Of a stretch of DNA of 64,000 nucleotides, positions 1 through 8,114 are shown one piece after another (positions within the stretch are counted from its first letter, which is position 1; the number at the start of each line of letters is the position of its first letter). The notes under the pieces were generated by a model. It searched no databases, was not told the origin of the DNA, and saw only the letters and a list, made by a program, of their open reading frames with translations. A program made the position numbers and the translations under genes. The stretch is from assembly GCF_017876655.1 (NCBI RefSeq), contig NZ_JAGIOK010000001.1:2604001-2668000 (forward strand), given 5' to 3'. The DNA comes from Microbacterium imperiale (GTDB lineage: Bacteria > Actinomycetota > Actinomycetes > Actinomycetales > Microbacteriaceae).

Positions 1-714
1 CCCGAGGGAGCGGATGCCGCCGCCCCCGCGCCGCTGCTGCTGTGGGTCCATGGTGGTCCGCTCAACAGCTGGAACGCCTGGAGCTGGCGGTGGAGCCCGC
101 AGCTGGCCGCCGCCCGCGGCTACGCCGTGCTGCTGCCGGACCCCGCCCTGTCGACCGGCTACGGCCTCGACTTCATCGCTCGGGGATGGAACGCCTGGGG
201 CGGCGCGCCGTACACCGATCTCATGGCGCTGACGGATGCCGTCGTCGCTCGCGACGACATCGACCAGACCCGCACGGCGGCGATGGGCGGCTCGTTCGGC
301 GGCTACATGGCCAACTGGATCGCCGGGCACACCGACCGGTTCGACGCCATCGTGACCCACGCGAGCCTGTGGGCGTTCGACCAGTTCGCCGGAACGACCG
401 ACTTCGCGCCGTACTGGCAGAGCATCTTCACGCCCGAGGGTGCGATCGAGAACTCGCCGCACCGGTTCGTCCGCGACATCCGCACGCCCATGCTCGTGAT
501 CCACGGCGATCGCGACTACCGCGTGCCGATCGGCGAAGGCCTGCGCCTGTGGGCCGACCTCAACGAGCACCACGCCGCCGCGGACGGCACGAGCCCGCAC
601 CGGTTCCTGTACTACCCCGACGAGAACCACTGGATCCTCTCGCCCCAGAACGCCCGCGTCTGGTACGAGACGGTGTTCACGTTCCTCGAGGAGAACCTGC
701 CCGCGAACCCGTAG
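1..714 (+). CDS. S9-family peptidase (prolyl oligopeptidase/acylaminoacyl-peptidase type), C-terminal part
   Basis: The window opens inside this gene, so its start and N-terminal beta-propeller are missing; 237 codons of the catalytic domain remain. The alpha/beta-hydrolase fold is clear: an HGGP oxyanion motif at fragment residues 17-20, nucleophile Ser98 in GGSFGGY, acid Asp172 in HGDRDYRVP and His210 in DENHWI. This spacing is that of S9 serine peptidases, which cleave peptides of limited size in the cytoplasm. The stop is followed by the promoter region of the iron importer, so the two are probably separate transcription units. The family is certain; the substrate cannot be read. Confidence 0.93.
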   Translation, partial: PEGADAAAPAPLLLWVHGGPLNSWNAWSWRWSPQLAAARGYAVLLPDPALSTGYGLDFIARGWNAWGGAPYTDLMALTDAVVARDDIDQTRTAAMGGSFGGYMANWIAGHTDRFDAIVTHASLWAFDQFAGTTDFAPYWQSIFTPEGAIENSPHRFVRDIRTPMLVIHGDRDYRVPIGEGLRLWADLNEHHAAADGTSPHRFLYYPDENHWILSPQNARVWYETVFTFLEENLPANP

Positions 715-743
715 CCGGGCGGCGTCGGAGCTGCGCGGCGTCG

Positions 744-777
744 GAGGCGGGGTTGCGGGGGAGGCGGGGTTGCGGGG
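744..777. repeat. 17-bp perfect tandem duplication
   Basis: A 17-bp G-rich block, GAGGCGGGGTTGCGGGG, occurs at 744-760 and again immediately at 761-777. It lies between the S9 peptidase gene and the iron box of the siderophore operon. It may be simple slippage; no function is evident. Confidence 0.7.
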
Positions 778-790
778 AAGCCTGGTAGGA

Positions 791-805
791 AGGTTAGGCT
801 TACCT
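791..805 (+). promoter_or_regulatory. Iron box (DtxR/IdeR-type operator) overlapping a -10 element
   Basis: AGGTTAGGCTTACCT is an inverted repeat of the form AGGTNAGNCTNACCT, the core of the DtxR/IdeR operator. A -10-like TAGGCT (795-800) lies wholly inside it, so a bound repressor would block RNA polymerase. The inferred transcript starts near 807 and leads to the substrate-binding protein gene starting at 866. Iron-dependent repression of the importer is inferred from the site and the gene family. Confidence 0.8.
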
Positions 806-865
806 ATGCAGGATGCCCCCGCGTCGGCATCCGCTCCACTCGCACCGCACCAGGAGATACGTCAC

Positions 866-1855
866 GTGACCCACCCGCTCGCCCGCACCCGTCGTCCCGC
901 CCTCGTCTCGATCGCCCTCGTGGCAGCCCTCGGGCTGGCCGGATGCGCCTCGACCCCGAGCCCCGCCGCGGAGCAGGCCGCGGCCGCACCCACGACCGTC
1001 ACCGTGACCGACAACCACGGTGAGATCGAGGTGCCGGTCGCGCCCGAGCGCGTCGTCGCCCTCGACAACACCACCTTCCAGACGCTGAGCGACTGGGACA
1101 TCGAGCTCGTGGCCGCCCCCAAGCCGCTGATGTACGACCTCTGGCCCAACCTCTCGGGGGGCGACGACGTGCTGGATGTGGGACTGCACCGCGAGCCCGA
1201 CCTCGAGGCGGTCATCTCGGCGCAGCCCGACCTCATCGTCGGCGGATACCGGTTCCGCGAGATCTACGACGACCTGAAGTCCATCCAGCCCGCGACCATC
1301 GAGACGAGCCCGCGCGACGGCGAGGAGCAGATCGCCGAGCTCAAGCGGCAGGTCGAGATCCTGGGTCAGGTCTTCGACCGCGAAGAGGATGCCGCCGAGC
1401 TGGCCGACGCGCTCGACCGGGCCGTCGCCGACGCGAAGGCCGCGTACAACGGCACCGACACCGTCGTGGGTCTCATCACCTCGGGCGGGAAGATCGCCTT
1501 CGCAGCCCCCGGTGAGGGCCGCGGCGTCGGGGCGGTGTTCCCGACCCTGGGTCTGGTTCCCGGCATCGATCGCGGTGCGGAGAACGCGTCGCACGGCGAC
1601 GACATCAGCGTCGAGGCCATCGCCGCAGCCAACCCCGAGTGGCTCATCGTGCTCGACCGCGACGCGATGTTCGGCGAGGACGGCTACGTCGCGGCGAAGG
1701 AGCTCGTCGAAGGCTCCGAGGCGCTGAAGAACGTGCCCGCCGTTCAGAAGGGTCAGGTCGTCTACCTCGACCCGAGCTTCTACCTCGACGAGGGCATCCA
1801 GGCTTACACCCAGCTGTACACCGACATCGCGACGGCCTTCGCCGCCGCCGACTGA
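866..1855 (+). CDS. Siderophore ABC transporter substrate-binding lipoprotein (FatB/YclQ type)
   Basis: This 329-aa protein captures an iron chelate outside the membrane and delivers it to the permeases encoded next to it. GTG 866 is chosen as start because CAGGAG (851-856) sits 9 nt upstream; an in-frame TTG at 770 lies before the iron box and has no ribosome site. The N-terminus is a lipoprotein signal: basic residues, a hydrophobic stretch and lipobox LAGC with Cys27. Two periplasmic-binding lobes follow (APERVVALDN near the start, VVYLDPSFYLDEG near the end). Family resemblance is to catecholate/petrobactin binders, but the ligand cannot be determined. Confidence 0.9.
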   Translation: MTHPLARTRRPALVSIALVAALGLAGCASTPSPAAEQAAAAPTTVTVTDNHGEIEVPVAPERVVALDNTTFQTLSDWDIELVAAPKPLMYDLWPNLSGGDDVLDVGLHREPDLEAVISAQPDLIVGGYRFREIYDDLKSIQPATIETSPRDGEEQIAELKRQVEILGQVFDREEDAAELADALDRAVADAKAAYNGTDTVVGLITSGGKIAFAAPGEGRGVGAVFPTLGLVPGIDRGAENASHGDDISVEAIAAANPEWLIVLDRDAMFGEDGYVAAKELVEGSEALKNVPAVQKGQVVYLDPSFYLDEGIQAYTQLYTDIATAFAAAD

Positions 1856-1860
1856 TCACC

Positions 1861-1895
1861 CGCGGTGCCCCGGCCGCTAGCGCCGGGGCACCGCG
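1861..1895 (+). promoter_or_regulatory. Intercistronic 14-bp stem-loop between binding protein and permease genes
   Basis: CGCGGTGCCCCGGC (1861-1874) pairs perfectly with GCCGGGGCACCGCG (1882-1895) around a 7-nt loop. No T-run follows. The ATG of the permease gene is only 7 nt downstream and has no visible Shine-Dalgarno sequence. Such hairpins behind binding-protein genes often protect the upstream mRNA or reduce read-through and so favour binding protein over permease. That role is inference here. Confidence 0.75.
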
Positions 1896-1902
1896 CCGCG
1901 TC

Positions 1903-2874
1903 ATGACGACCCTCACCGCTCCTTCCCGCCTTCGGCAGCGCCTCGCGCTTCCGGCCGCGGCGCTCGCCGTCGTCGCTCTCGTCGTGTGCTCGCTCTTCGT
2001 CGGCGTCTACGACCTGCGCGCCGGCGACCTCGGCGCCGAGATGCTCTGGATCACCCGCGTGCCCCGCACCGTCGCCCTCGTGCTGGCCGGCTGCGCGATG
2101 GCCGTCTCGGGGCTCGTGATGCAGCTGCTCACCCAGAACCGTTTCGTCGAGCCCACGACCACGGGCACGACGGAATGGGCCGCCCTCGGGCTGCTCGTCG
2201 CGGTGCTGCTCATGCCCGAGTCGCCGCTCATCGTTCGCATGACCTTCGCGAGCGTCGCCGCCTTCGCGGGCACACTGGTGTTCCTGGCGATCCTCCGCCG
2301 CATCCGACTGCGTTCGTCGCTCATCGTGCCCCTCATCGGCATCATGCTCGGCGCCGTCGTGTCCTCGTTCACGACGTACCTCGCGGTCAGCACGAACGCG
2401 TTGCAGATGCTCGGCACGTGGTTCCTGGGCAGCTTCACCTCGGTCGTACGCGGCCGCTACGAAGTGCTGTGGATCGTGGGTGTCGTCGTCGTCCTCGTCG
2501 CGCTGTTCGCCAATCGCCTGACCGCCGCGAGCCTGGGGCAGGACGTCGCGACGACGCTCGGCGTCGACTACGACCGCGTGCTGCTGCTCGGCACCGCGCT
2601 GGTGGCCGTCGCGACCGGCGTCACCACCGTCGTCGTCGGCTTCCTGCCGTTCCTCGGCCTCATCGTCCCGAACCTGATCTCGATGTGGCGGGGTGACAAT
2701 CTGCGCGCCAACCTGCCGTGGGTGTGTCTCGGCGGCGTGGCCATCATCGTCGCGTGCGACATCGTCGGTCGCGTCATCCGGATGCCGTTCGAGGTTCCCG
2801 TCTCGATGATCCTGGGCGTCCTCGGCGCCGCCGTGTTCATCACCCTGCTCCTGCGGCAGCGAGCGCATGGCTGA
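1903..2874 (+). CDS. FecCD-family siderophore ABC permease 1 (YclN/FatC type)
   Basis: A polytopic permease of 323 aa with about nine hydrophobic segments. The conserved start of the transport domain, ITRVPRTVALVLAGCAMAVS, is near residue 50 and is followed by GLVMQLLTQNRFVEPTTTG, typical of the YclN/FatC branch. ATG 1903 is the first start after the intercistronic stem-loop. Its last codons overlap the second permease gene by 8 nt, which points to translational coupling. It forms half of the membrane channel of the importer. Confidence 0.9.
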   Translation: MTTLTAPSRLRQRLALPAAALAVVALVVCSLFVGVYDLRAGDLGAEMLWITRVPRTVALVLAGCAMAVSGLVMQLLTQNRFVEPTTTGTTEWAALGLLVAVLLMPESPLIVRMTFASVAAFAGTLVFLAILRRIRLRSSLIVPLIGIMLGAVVSSFTTYLAVSTNALQMLGTWFLGSFTSVVRGRYEVLWIVGVVVVLVALFANRLTAASLGQDVATTLGVDYDRVLLLGTALVAVATGVTTVVVGFLPFLGLIVPNLISMWRGDNLRANLPWVCLGGVAIIVACDIVGRVIRMPFEVPVSMILGVLGAAVFITLLLRQRAHG

Positions 2875-3883
2875 CGTCGTCACCGTCGTCCGCGCACCGG
2901 CCGCGGACGCCGCCCGACCGCCGCGGGTGTGGCTGCGGTTCGTCGTCCTGGGCGTCGTCGTCGCGGCGGCCGCGGTGCTGCTGCTCACGTGGAGCATCCC
3001 GCTCGATCCCGCGCAGCGGGGGTACTGGCTCGCGGTCGAGCTGCGCCTGACGACCGTCGCCACTGTTGCGATCGTCGCGTGCTGCCAGGCCGTGGCGACC
3101 GTGCTGTTCCACACCGCGACCGGCAACCGCATCCTCACCCCCTCGATCATGGGATTCGACGCCCTCTACGTCGTGATGCAGACGGCGCTGGTGTTCTTCT
3201 TCGGGGGAGCGGCCCTCTCGGCGACCGACGGTCTGGCGAAGGTCGCCTTGCAGAGCGCCCTCATGGTCGGTTTCGCGACGCTGCTGTACGGCTGGCTCTT
3301 CGCCGGCAAGCGCGGCAACCTCCACATCATGCTGCTGATCGGCATCGTGCTCGGGGTGGGCTTCGGCTCGCTCTCGAGCGTCATGCAGCGCCTGCTGACC
3401 CCGAGCGACTTCGATCTGCTCTCGGCGCGGCTGTTCGGAAATCTGAGCAACTCGAACCCCGAATACCTGCCGTGGGCTGCCGGGATCGTCGGCATCGTCC
3501 TCGCGATCGTCTGGCGGCGTCGACGCCGGCTCGACGTGCTGACGCTCGGTCGCGAGACGGCGATCAACCTCGGTCTGGCATACAAGCGCGAGGTCACGGT
3601 GCTCCTCGTCCTCGTCGCGGTGCTCATCTCGGTCTCGACCACGCTCGTCGGGCCGCTGACCTTCCTCGGCTTCATCGTCGCGACGCTGGCCTACCAGCTC
3701 GCGGGCTCATCGCGCCATGCCGTCATCCTGCCCTTCGCGGTGCTGCTGGGCATGGCGACCCTGCTCGCCGGCTCCTTCGTGATGCGCCACGTGTTCTACG
3801 CGGCCGGGATGCTGACGGTGATCATCGAGTTCGCCGGGGGCCTGTTCTTCATCGTCTACCTGTTGCGAAAGGGCTCGCTGTGA
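2867..3883 (+). CDS. FecCD-family siderophore ABC permease 2 (YclO/FatD type)
   Basis: A 338-aa polytopic permease that pairs with the preceding permease. It begins with a basic-hydrophobic segment and carries the family motif LTPSIMGFDALY near residue 90 and TTLVGPLTFLGFIVA in the C-terminal half. ATG 2867 overlaps the end of the upstream gene, and its stop TGA overlaps the GTG of the ATPase gene by 3 nt. Both overlaps indicate one coupled mRNA. Confidence 0.9.
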   Translation: MADVVTVVRAPAADAARPPRVWLRFVVLGVVVAAAAVLLLTWSIPLDPAQRGYWLAVELRLTTVATVAIVACCQAVATVLFHTATGNRILTPSIMGFDALYVVMQTALVFFFGGAALSATDGLAKVALQSALMVGFATLLYGWLFAGKRGNLHIMLLIGIVLGVGFGSLSSVMQRLLTPSDFDLLSARLFGNLSNSNPEYLPWAAGIVGIVLAIVWRRRRRLDVLTLGRETAINLGLAYKREVTVLLVLVAVLISVSTTLVGPLTFLGFIVATLAYQLAGSSRHAVILPFAVLLGMATLLAGSFVMRHVFYAAGMLTVIIEFAGGLFFIVYLLRKGSL

Positions 3884-4638
3884 TCACCCTCACCGACGTC
3901 ACGAAGACCTACGGCGGACTGCGCGTCCTCGGGCCGGTCGACCTGCACATCCCCGCGGGCGGCGTCACGGCACTCGTCGGTCCGAACGGCGCGGGCAAGT
4001 CGACGCTGCTGACGATCGTCGGCCGCCTGACCGAGCCGACCACCGGCACGGTCACCGTCGGCGGCCTCGACGTCGCGCGCACGCCGAGCCGCGACCTCGC
4101 GCGGGTCGTCTCGATCCTGCGCCAGGAGAATCACTTCGTCACCCGGCTCACGGTGCGCGACCTCGTCGGATTCGGACGGTTCCCGCACTCGGGCGGGCGC
4201 CTCAACGCCCTCGACCGGCGTCACGTCGATGAGGCGCTGCGCTTCCTCGACCTCGACGACCTCGCGCACCGCTACCTCGATCAGCTCTCGGGCGGCCAGC
4301 GCCAGCGCGCCTACGTCGCGATGGTCCTCGCACAGGACACCGAGTGCATCCTGCTCGACGAGCCGCTCAACAACCTCGACATGAAGCACGCCGTGGCGAT
4401 GATGCGCCAGCTGCGGCGGGCGGCCGACGAGCTGGGGAAGACCGTGGTCGTCGTCATCCACGACATCAACTTCGCCGCGGCGTACGCCGATCGCATCGTC
4501 GCGCTCACCGGCGGCGCGGTCGCGTGCGCCGGCACACCCGCCGAGATCATGCGGCCCGAAGTGCTCGAGCCGGTGTTCCAGACGCCGATCGAGATCCGCG
4601 ACGACGGCGCCTACCCGCTCGCGGTCTACTTCCGCTGA
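3880..4638 (+). CDS. Siderophore ABC transporter ATP-binding protein (YclP/FecE type)
   Basis: The 252-aa ATPase drives import by the two permeases. It has Walker A GPNGAGKST (residues 34-42), signature LSGGQRQR, Walker B ECILLDEP and the switch His in VVVVIHDINFA. GTG 3880 overlaps the permease stop, so translation is coupled. Length is normal for the family. It completes a four-gene importer with no siderophore biosynthesis genes nearby, which suggests use of xenosiderophores or of products made elsewhere. Confidence 0.93.
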   Translation: MITLTDVTKTYGGLRVLGPVDLHIPAGGVTALVGPNGAGKSTLLTIVGRLTEPTTGTVTVGGLDVARTPSRDLARVVSILRQENHFVTRLTVRDLVGFGRFPHSGGRLNALDRRHVDEALRFLDLDDLAHRYLDQLSGGQRQRAYVAMVLAQDTECILLDEPLNNLDMKHAVAMMRQLRRAADELGKTVVVVIHDINFAAAYADRIVALTGGAVACAGTPAEIMRPEVLEPVFQTPIEIRDDGAYPLAVYFR

Positions 4639-4654
4639 TCACCGCGGCGACGCG

Positions 4655-4873
4655 TCAGAGCTGAGCCCCGTCGTCGTCGCGGTCGTATACGCCTTCGTTG
4701 CGGCCGCGCCGCGACTCGTACGCGATGAGCCACCCGACCGAGATGGCGGCGGCGAGGACCACGCCGAGCCAGACGTTGTTCATCACGAGCCCGAACAGGA
4801 TGCCGAGCGCGAACACCAGCGCCGCGCCCAGTGCCCAGTAGGTGTGCCCTCGCTGCCAACCGCGTGTCGCCAT
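4655..4873 (-). CDS. Small two-segment membrane protein, unknown function
   Basis: A 72-aa protein with two hydrophobic segments (about residues 13-32 and 34-50) and an acidic C-terminal tail (YDRDDDGAQ). I do not recognise a function. On its strand TAGGCT sits 7 nt before the ATG (plus-strand 4881-4886), which supports a leaderless start at 4873. It converges with the siderophore ATPase gene, 16 nt away. Confidence 0.75.
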   Translation of the reverse strand: MATRGWQRGHTYWALGAALVFALGILFGLVMNNVWLGVVLAAAISVGWLIAYESRRGRNEGVYDRDDDGAQL

Positions 4874-4915
4874 GACGGCCAGCCTAGGCCGAACGGCCGT
4901 CGTGGTGAGCCTCGA

Positions 4916-5896
4916 TCACCGGTCGCGATGGTCTTCGGGATGCAGCCGAGGGCCGCGCCGGGGCTCGAAGACGCCGCCGGCGTAGATGAGCCGGATGACG
5001 CGCTGCCGGTGCCCGCGCCAGGGCTCGAGCAGTTCGAGCATGCCGTCGTCGTCGACCCGTCGTCCCGTCAGGGCGTAGCCCACGGTGTGACACAGGTGGT
5101 AGTCGCCCACGCTCACCGCGTCGGGATCGCCGAACGCCCGGATGCGCGTCTCGGCCGACGTCCACGGTCCGACGCCGGGCAAGGACGTCAGGATGCGCTC
5201 CCGCTCCTCGCCGTCCGCGGCGGCGACGACGGCTCGCTCGATCGAGGCGCGTCGGCGGGCCGAGGCGACGACCGTGCGCGACTGGGGCGGTTCGAGCCCG
5301 GCGCGATGCCAGGCCCAGCTGGGAATCAGGTGCCAGTCGGCCGGGGGAGCGAACATCGGCTGCGGCGTCGGCCCCGGAGCCCGCTCGCCGTGCCAGGTGA
5401 CGATCGCCCGCCACGCGCCGAAGGCCTGCAGCCCGGTGACCTTCTGCTCGAAGATCGCGCTGGCCAGATCGTCGAACACGAGATCGGTCGCGCCCAGGCG
5501 CAGGTCGGGGTGACGATCGTGGATGTCGGCGATGAGCGGATGCCGCGCCCCGTCGAAGCCCTCCGGTTCGTCGTCCGCACCGCAGAGGCGGGGAAGCTGA
5601 TCGAGCGCCCACGCAGCGCCGGGACCCCACGCGGCGGCGCGGATGCGCGTGCGCCCGATGCGCAGCGCGAGGGTCGCGATGCCCGCGGGTGTGCGGCTCA
5701 CGCGCCACAGCACGTCGCCGGCGATCGTCATGGTCGGGTCGTGCGCACCGTGCCGCTGGTGACGGACCGCACGCAGAGCGTCGATCGGGACGGCGGGGCG
5801 GTACTCGGTCTCGAGCGGGCGCTCCGCGGCCGGACGCGGGTCGCGCGGTGGGGTGGCGCGACGGCGCGGCATCCGTCCCGTCGTCACCGCACTCAT
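4916..5896 (-). CDS. DNA-3-methyladenine glycosylase family protein (AlkA-like, HhH-GPD)
   Basis: This 326-aa protein belongs to the helix-hairpin-helix DNA glycosylases, which excise alkylated purines in base-excision repair. The HhH motif LPGVGPWTSAETRIRAFGD is followed by VGDYHL, whose Asp265 matches the catalytic aspartate of AlkA. The signature FEQKVTGLQAFGAW lies upstream of it. The N-terminal 45 residues are poorly conserved in character. TAGGGT lies 6 nt before the ATG (plus-strand 5903-5908), so the gene is probably leaderless. Confidence 0.88.
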   Translation of the reverse strand: MSAVTTGRMPRRRATPPRDPRPAAERPLETEYRPAVPIDALRAVRHQRHGAHDPTMTIAGDVLWRVSRTPAGIATLALRIGRTRIRAAAWGPGAAWALDQLPRLCGADDEPEGFDGARHPLIADIHDRHPDLRLGATDLVFDDLASAIFEQKVTGLQAFGAWRAIVTWHGERAPGPTPQPMFAPPADWHLIPSWAWHRAGLEPPQSRTVVASARRRASIERAVVAAADGEERERILTSLPGVGPWTSAETRIRAFGDPDAVSVGDYHLCHTVGYALTGRRVDDDGMLELLEPWRGHRQRVIRLIYAGGVFEPRRGPRLHPEDHRDR

Positions 5897-5942
5897 GCCG
5901 ACACCCTACGTCGGAACCACCGACATCCCGCGGCCGCCGGCG

Positions 5943-6644
5943 TCAGAAGCGATCGGGGGAGGGCGTGCCGTGACCGTAGCGGATGACGACGTCGGCGTGG
6001 CGATCGAAGCGGTAGCCCACGCCGCGAACGGTGCGGACGATGTCCTCGTAGCGGCCGAGCTTGGCCCGCAGCCGGCGGACGTGAACGTCGATCGTGCGCT
6101 CGCCGGGGGCCTCTTCGTCGCCGCCGTTGTTCCACAGCGACTCGACGAGCTCGGAACGCTCGATCGTGCGGCCCTCGCGCAGCACGAGGTACTGCAGCAG
6201 CTCGAACTCCTTGAAGGTGAACGCCGCGGACTCGCCGTCGATGAAGACGCGCTTGCGTGAGATGTCGACCGTCACGCCGCCGGGCACGTGGTCGTCGGCG
6301 GGCTCGTCCTGCTTGGTGCGGGCGACGGCGCTGGGCTCGTGCAGCGCCAGGCGGACGACGTCGACGTCGCGTCCGCCTGCTCCCGTCGGCGCGAGCGCGA
6401 CGGTCGCGTACGTCTCGGCGTGCGGTGCGAGCTCGCCGAGGGTCCGGCGCAGTGCCTCGACGAGCGTCGACAGCGAGACGCCGTCGGCGGCGGCCTTGGC
6501 CTCGTCGATGCCGACGTACAGGGCGAAGCCGCGGGGCGCGGTGGAGCCGACCGGTGCTGCGGCGGGGGCGGAGGCCGGCGCAGGGTCGACGGCGCGGAGG
6601 TGACGGGCGGGGGCGACGGAGGTCAGAAGAGCGGTGTTCGACAT
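5943..6644 (-). CDS. Winged-helix transcriptional regulator with OmpR-type C-terminal domain
   Basis: A 233-aa protein. The C-terminal half (about 125-222) is an OmpR/PhoB-type winged helix: FTFKEFELLQYLVLREGRTI, then ERTIDVHVRRLRAKLG and VRTVRGVGYRF. The N-terminal half has no recognisable receiver-domain aspartate or lysine pattern, so it is unlikely to be phosphorylated like a classic response regulator, and no kinase gene is adjacent. The gene has a long divergent upstream region with palindromes, which may be its own control sites. Targets are unknown. Confidence 0.85.
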   Translation of the reverse strand: MSNTALLTSVAPARHLRAVDPAPASAPAAAPVGSTAPRGFALYVGIDEAKAAADGVSLSTLVEALRRTLGELAPHAETYATVALAPTGAGGRDVDVVRLALHEPSAVARTKQDEPADDHVPGGVTVDISRKRVFIDGESAAFTFKEFELLQYLVLREGRTIERSELVESLWNNGGDEEAPGERTIDVHVRRLRAKLGRYEDIVRTVRGVGYRFDRHADVVIRYGHGTPSPDRF

Positions 6645-6867
6645 GAGAGGTTCGTCCTCGGAACGTGAACCCGGGCGAGAGGCCGTGGACGGGTTCGGAT
6701 GTGCGTTGCGTGCGGCCCAGCGGGGGCCGGTGATCGAGCATCCGGATGCGGCGTTGTGGGCCGATGCGCCGGAGTTCGGGGATCCGCGGCCGCGTTCAGA
6801 AGCGGCGGAGGATCAGGCGGGGTACACCTGTCAGCGGCACATTCGGCAACACATGACAACACGCTGC

Positions 6868-6884
6868 GACATCATCATGATGTC
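6868..6884. promoter_or_regulatory. Palindrome GACATCA-N3-TGATGTC, putative operator
   Basis: A perfect 7-3-7 inverted repeat lies 224 bp upstream of the winged-helix regulator start, in the less GC-rich core of the divergent region. Its shape suits a dimeric DNA-binding protein. Assigning it to the adjacent regulator is a guess. Confidence 0.45.
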
Positions 6885-6961
6885 AGCGGTTCCGTTCGCC
6901 TCCCGGGCGGACAGAGTGCGTGCAAAGTCAGTCATGGGGTCGATTATGACGATGCGTGTCC

Positions 6962-6979
6962 GCGTGTGTCAAAACACGC
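6962..6979. promoter_or_regulatory. Palindrome GCGTGT-N6-ACACGC
   Basis: A perfect 6-6-6 inverted repeat lies about 115 bp before the GNAT start. It could be an operator or part of a promoter; no known family site is recognised. Confidence 0.35.
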
Positions 6980-7092
6980 CGTGCGGCGGCGTCCTCGGAT
7001 GACGAAAAGTGACGGAGCGGGCGCCTGCGTGATCGCTTCGAGATGAGGGCCGGGCGACCTTGCCCGCCGGACGCGCGGCGTAGCGTGGGCGC

Positions 7093-7383
7093 ATGAGCGA
7101 TCTGACCTTCACCAACGAGAAGGATGCCTCCCGCTACGCCCTGCGCCGCGGCGATGATCTCGTCAGCGTCCTCGACTACCGCGACGACGGGCGCACGGTG
7201 GCGCTGACGCGTGCGTACACGATCCCCACGTTCCGCGGTCACGGCTACGCGGGCGAGGTCGTCGCGCGGGCGGTGGCCGAGCTCGAGGCCGCGGGTGACC
7301 GCACCGTCAGCCCGGTGTGCTGGTACGTCGCGGACTGGTTCGAGGCGAACCCCGACCGTGCCGGCATCCTCGAGCGTCGGTGA
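7093..7383 (+). CDS. Short GNAT-type N-acetyltransferase (YjdJ/NATD1-like)
   Basis: This 96-aa protein matches the short acetyltransferase family related to YjdJ and NATD1: a compact fold with the acetyl-CoA-binding segment TFRGHGYAGEVV and the closing motif PVCWYVADWF. The substrate is unknown for most of the family. The start codon lies 6 nt after TAGCGT (7081-7086) with no Shine-Dalgarno sequence, so leaderless expression is likely. Confidence 0.85.
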   Translation: MSDLTFTNEKDASRYALRRGDDLVSVLDYRDDGRTVALTRAYTIPTFRGHGYAGEVVARAVAELEAAGDRTVSPVCWYVADWFEANPDRAGILERR

Positions 7384-7484
7384 CCGTGGCCGGGATCGGA
7401 TGACACATCGCCTCGCGCGCGTCAAGACCGTGCGGCTCGGTCGACGCCGGCCCGAGACTGATCTTCCGACCGATGGAGACTGAG

Positions 7485-7712
7485 ATGAACCGCGATCTAC
7501 CCGAGGGCGTCGTCGATCCCGATGGCGCCGACCGGACGTCCCTCGCCGCGAGCGAGGCCGAGGACGACGCCGTGCGCACCGCCGACACCCCCGCGGATGC
7601 CGCGCCCGCTCCCGACGGCGACGCGCCCAACGGCTTCGTCGAGAGCGCGGAGATCCAGCAGGGTCTCGATCCGGATCTGGTGACCGACGAGCAGGCGGAG
7701 GACGAGCGATGA
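7485..7712 (+). CDS. Small acidic protein, unknown function
   Basis: A 75-aa, strongly acidic, Ala/Asp-rich and probably disordered protein. The family is not recognised. ATG 7485 is preferred over ATG 7473 because GGAG (7475-7478) lies 6 nt before it, inside the longer version. The last four bases (ATGA) overlap the next gene, so the two acidic proteins are probably made together. Such pairs may be lineage-specific. Confidence 0.7.
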   Translation: MNRDLPEGVVDPDGADRTSLAASEAEDDAVRTADTPADAAPAPDGDAPNGFVESAEIQQGLDPDLVTDEQAEDER

Positions 7713-8071
7713 GCGGCGAAGCCGACGAGATCGACACGAGCGTCTCGGACTCCGCGACGCAGGACGCGCCCGAGACCGGCCGCGGCGGTACGCGCTCGAC
7801 GTCGGCGGGCACCGACGGGGATGTGACGCCGCCGAAGGAGAACACGCCGGTGTCGGCGCCGGGTGTGCAGGACGGTCCGGCGCTCGCGATGCACACCACC
7901 GACGACGCCGAGCGGCTCGACGGCTTGAAGGCGCAGTTCCGCGCCGACCTCACGGGGCAGAGCCCGTCGGTCGTCGAGAAGGGCGTGCGGCAGCGGCTCG
8001 AGCAGGTGGGTCTGCACCTGGATGACGCCGAGGTCGCGCGGATCGTCGACGACCTCGCTTCCGGCGCCTGA
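7709..8071 (+). CDS. Hypothetical protein with disordered N-terminus and short helical C-terminus
   Basis: A 120-aa protein of unrecognised family. Residues 1-65 are Ser/Thr/Asp/Gly-rich and look disordered. Residues 66-120 look helical, with VEKGVRQRLEQVGLHLDD and EVARIVDDLA. It is coupled to the preceding acidic gene by an ATGA overlap. Confidence 0.7.
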   Translation: MSGEADEIDTSVSDSATQDAPETGRGGTRSTSAGTDGDVTPPKENTPVSAPGVQDGPALAMHTTDDAERLDGLKAQFRADLTGQSPSVVEKGVRQRLEQVGLHLDDAEVARIVDDLASGA

Positions 8072-8114
8072 CGCGGGGCTGTTGCCGGGCGCGGCGCGCA
8101 CCTAGGGTGCTGGC

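Larger units (their letters stand above)
6645..7092. other. 448-bp divergent intergenic region without a credible gene
   Basis: This gap separates the winged-helix regulator (minus strand) from a GNAT gene (plus strand). Its central part (about 6840-6980) looks less GC-rich than the surroundings and carries two palindromes, listed separately. Open frames in it (for example 6634-7002 plus) have no domain, no ribosome site and composition like chance frames. The GNAT promoter hexamer TAGCGT lies at 7081-7086. Confidence 0.7.

Noticed and set aside
5288-5300. GGTTCGAGCCC, resembling a tRNA T-arm
   Set aside because: It lies inside the AlkA-like coding sequence, and no acceptor or anticodon arms can be built around it.
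6634-7002. Possible 122-codon gene in the divergent region
   Set aside because: No ribosome site, no domain and irregular composition; it begins inside the regulator gene on the opposite strand.
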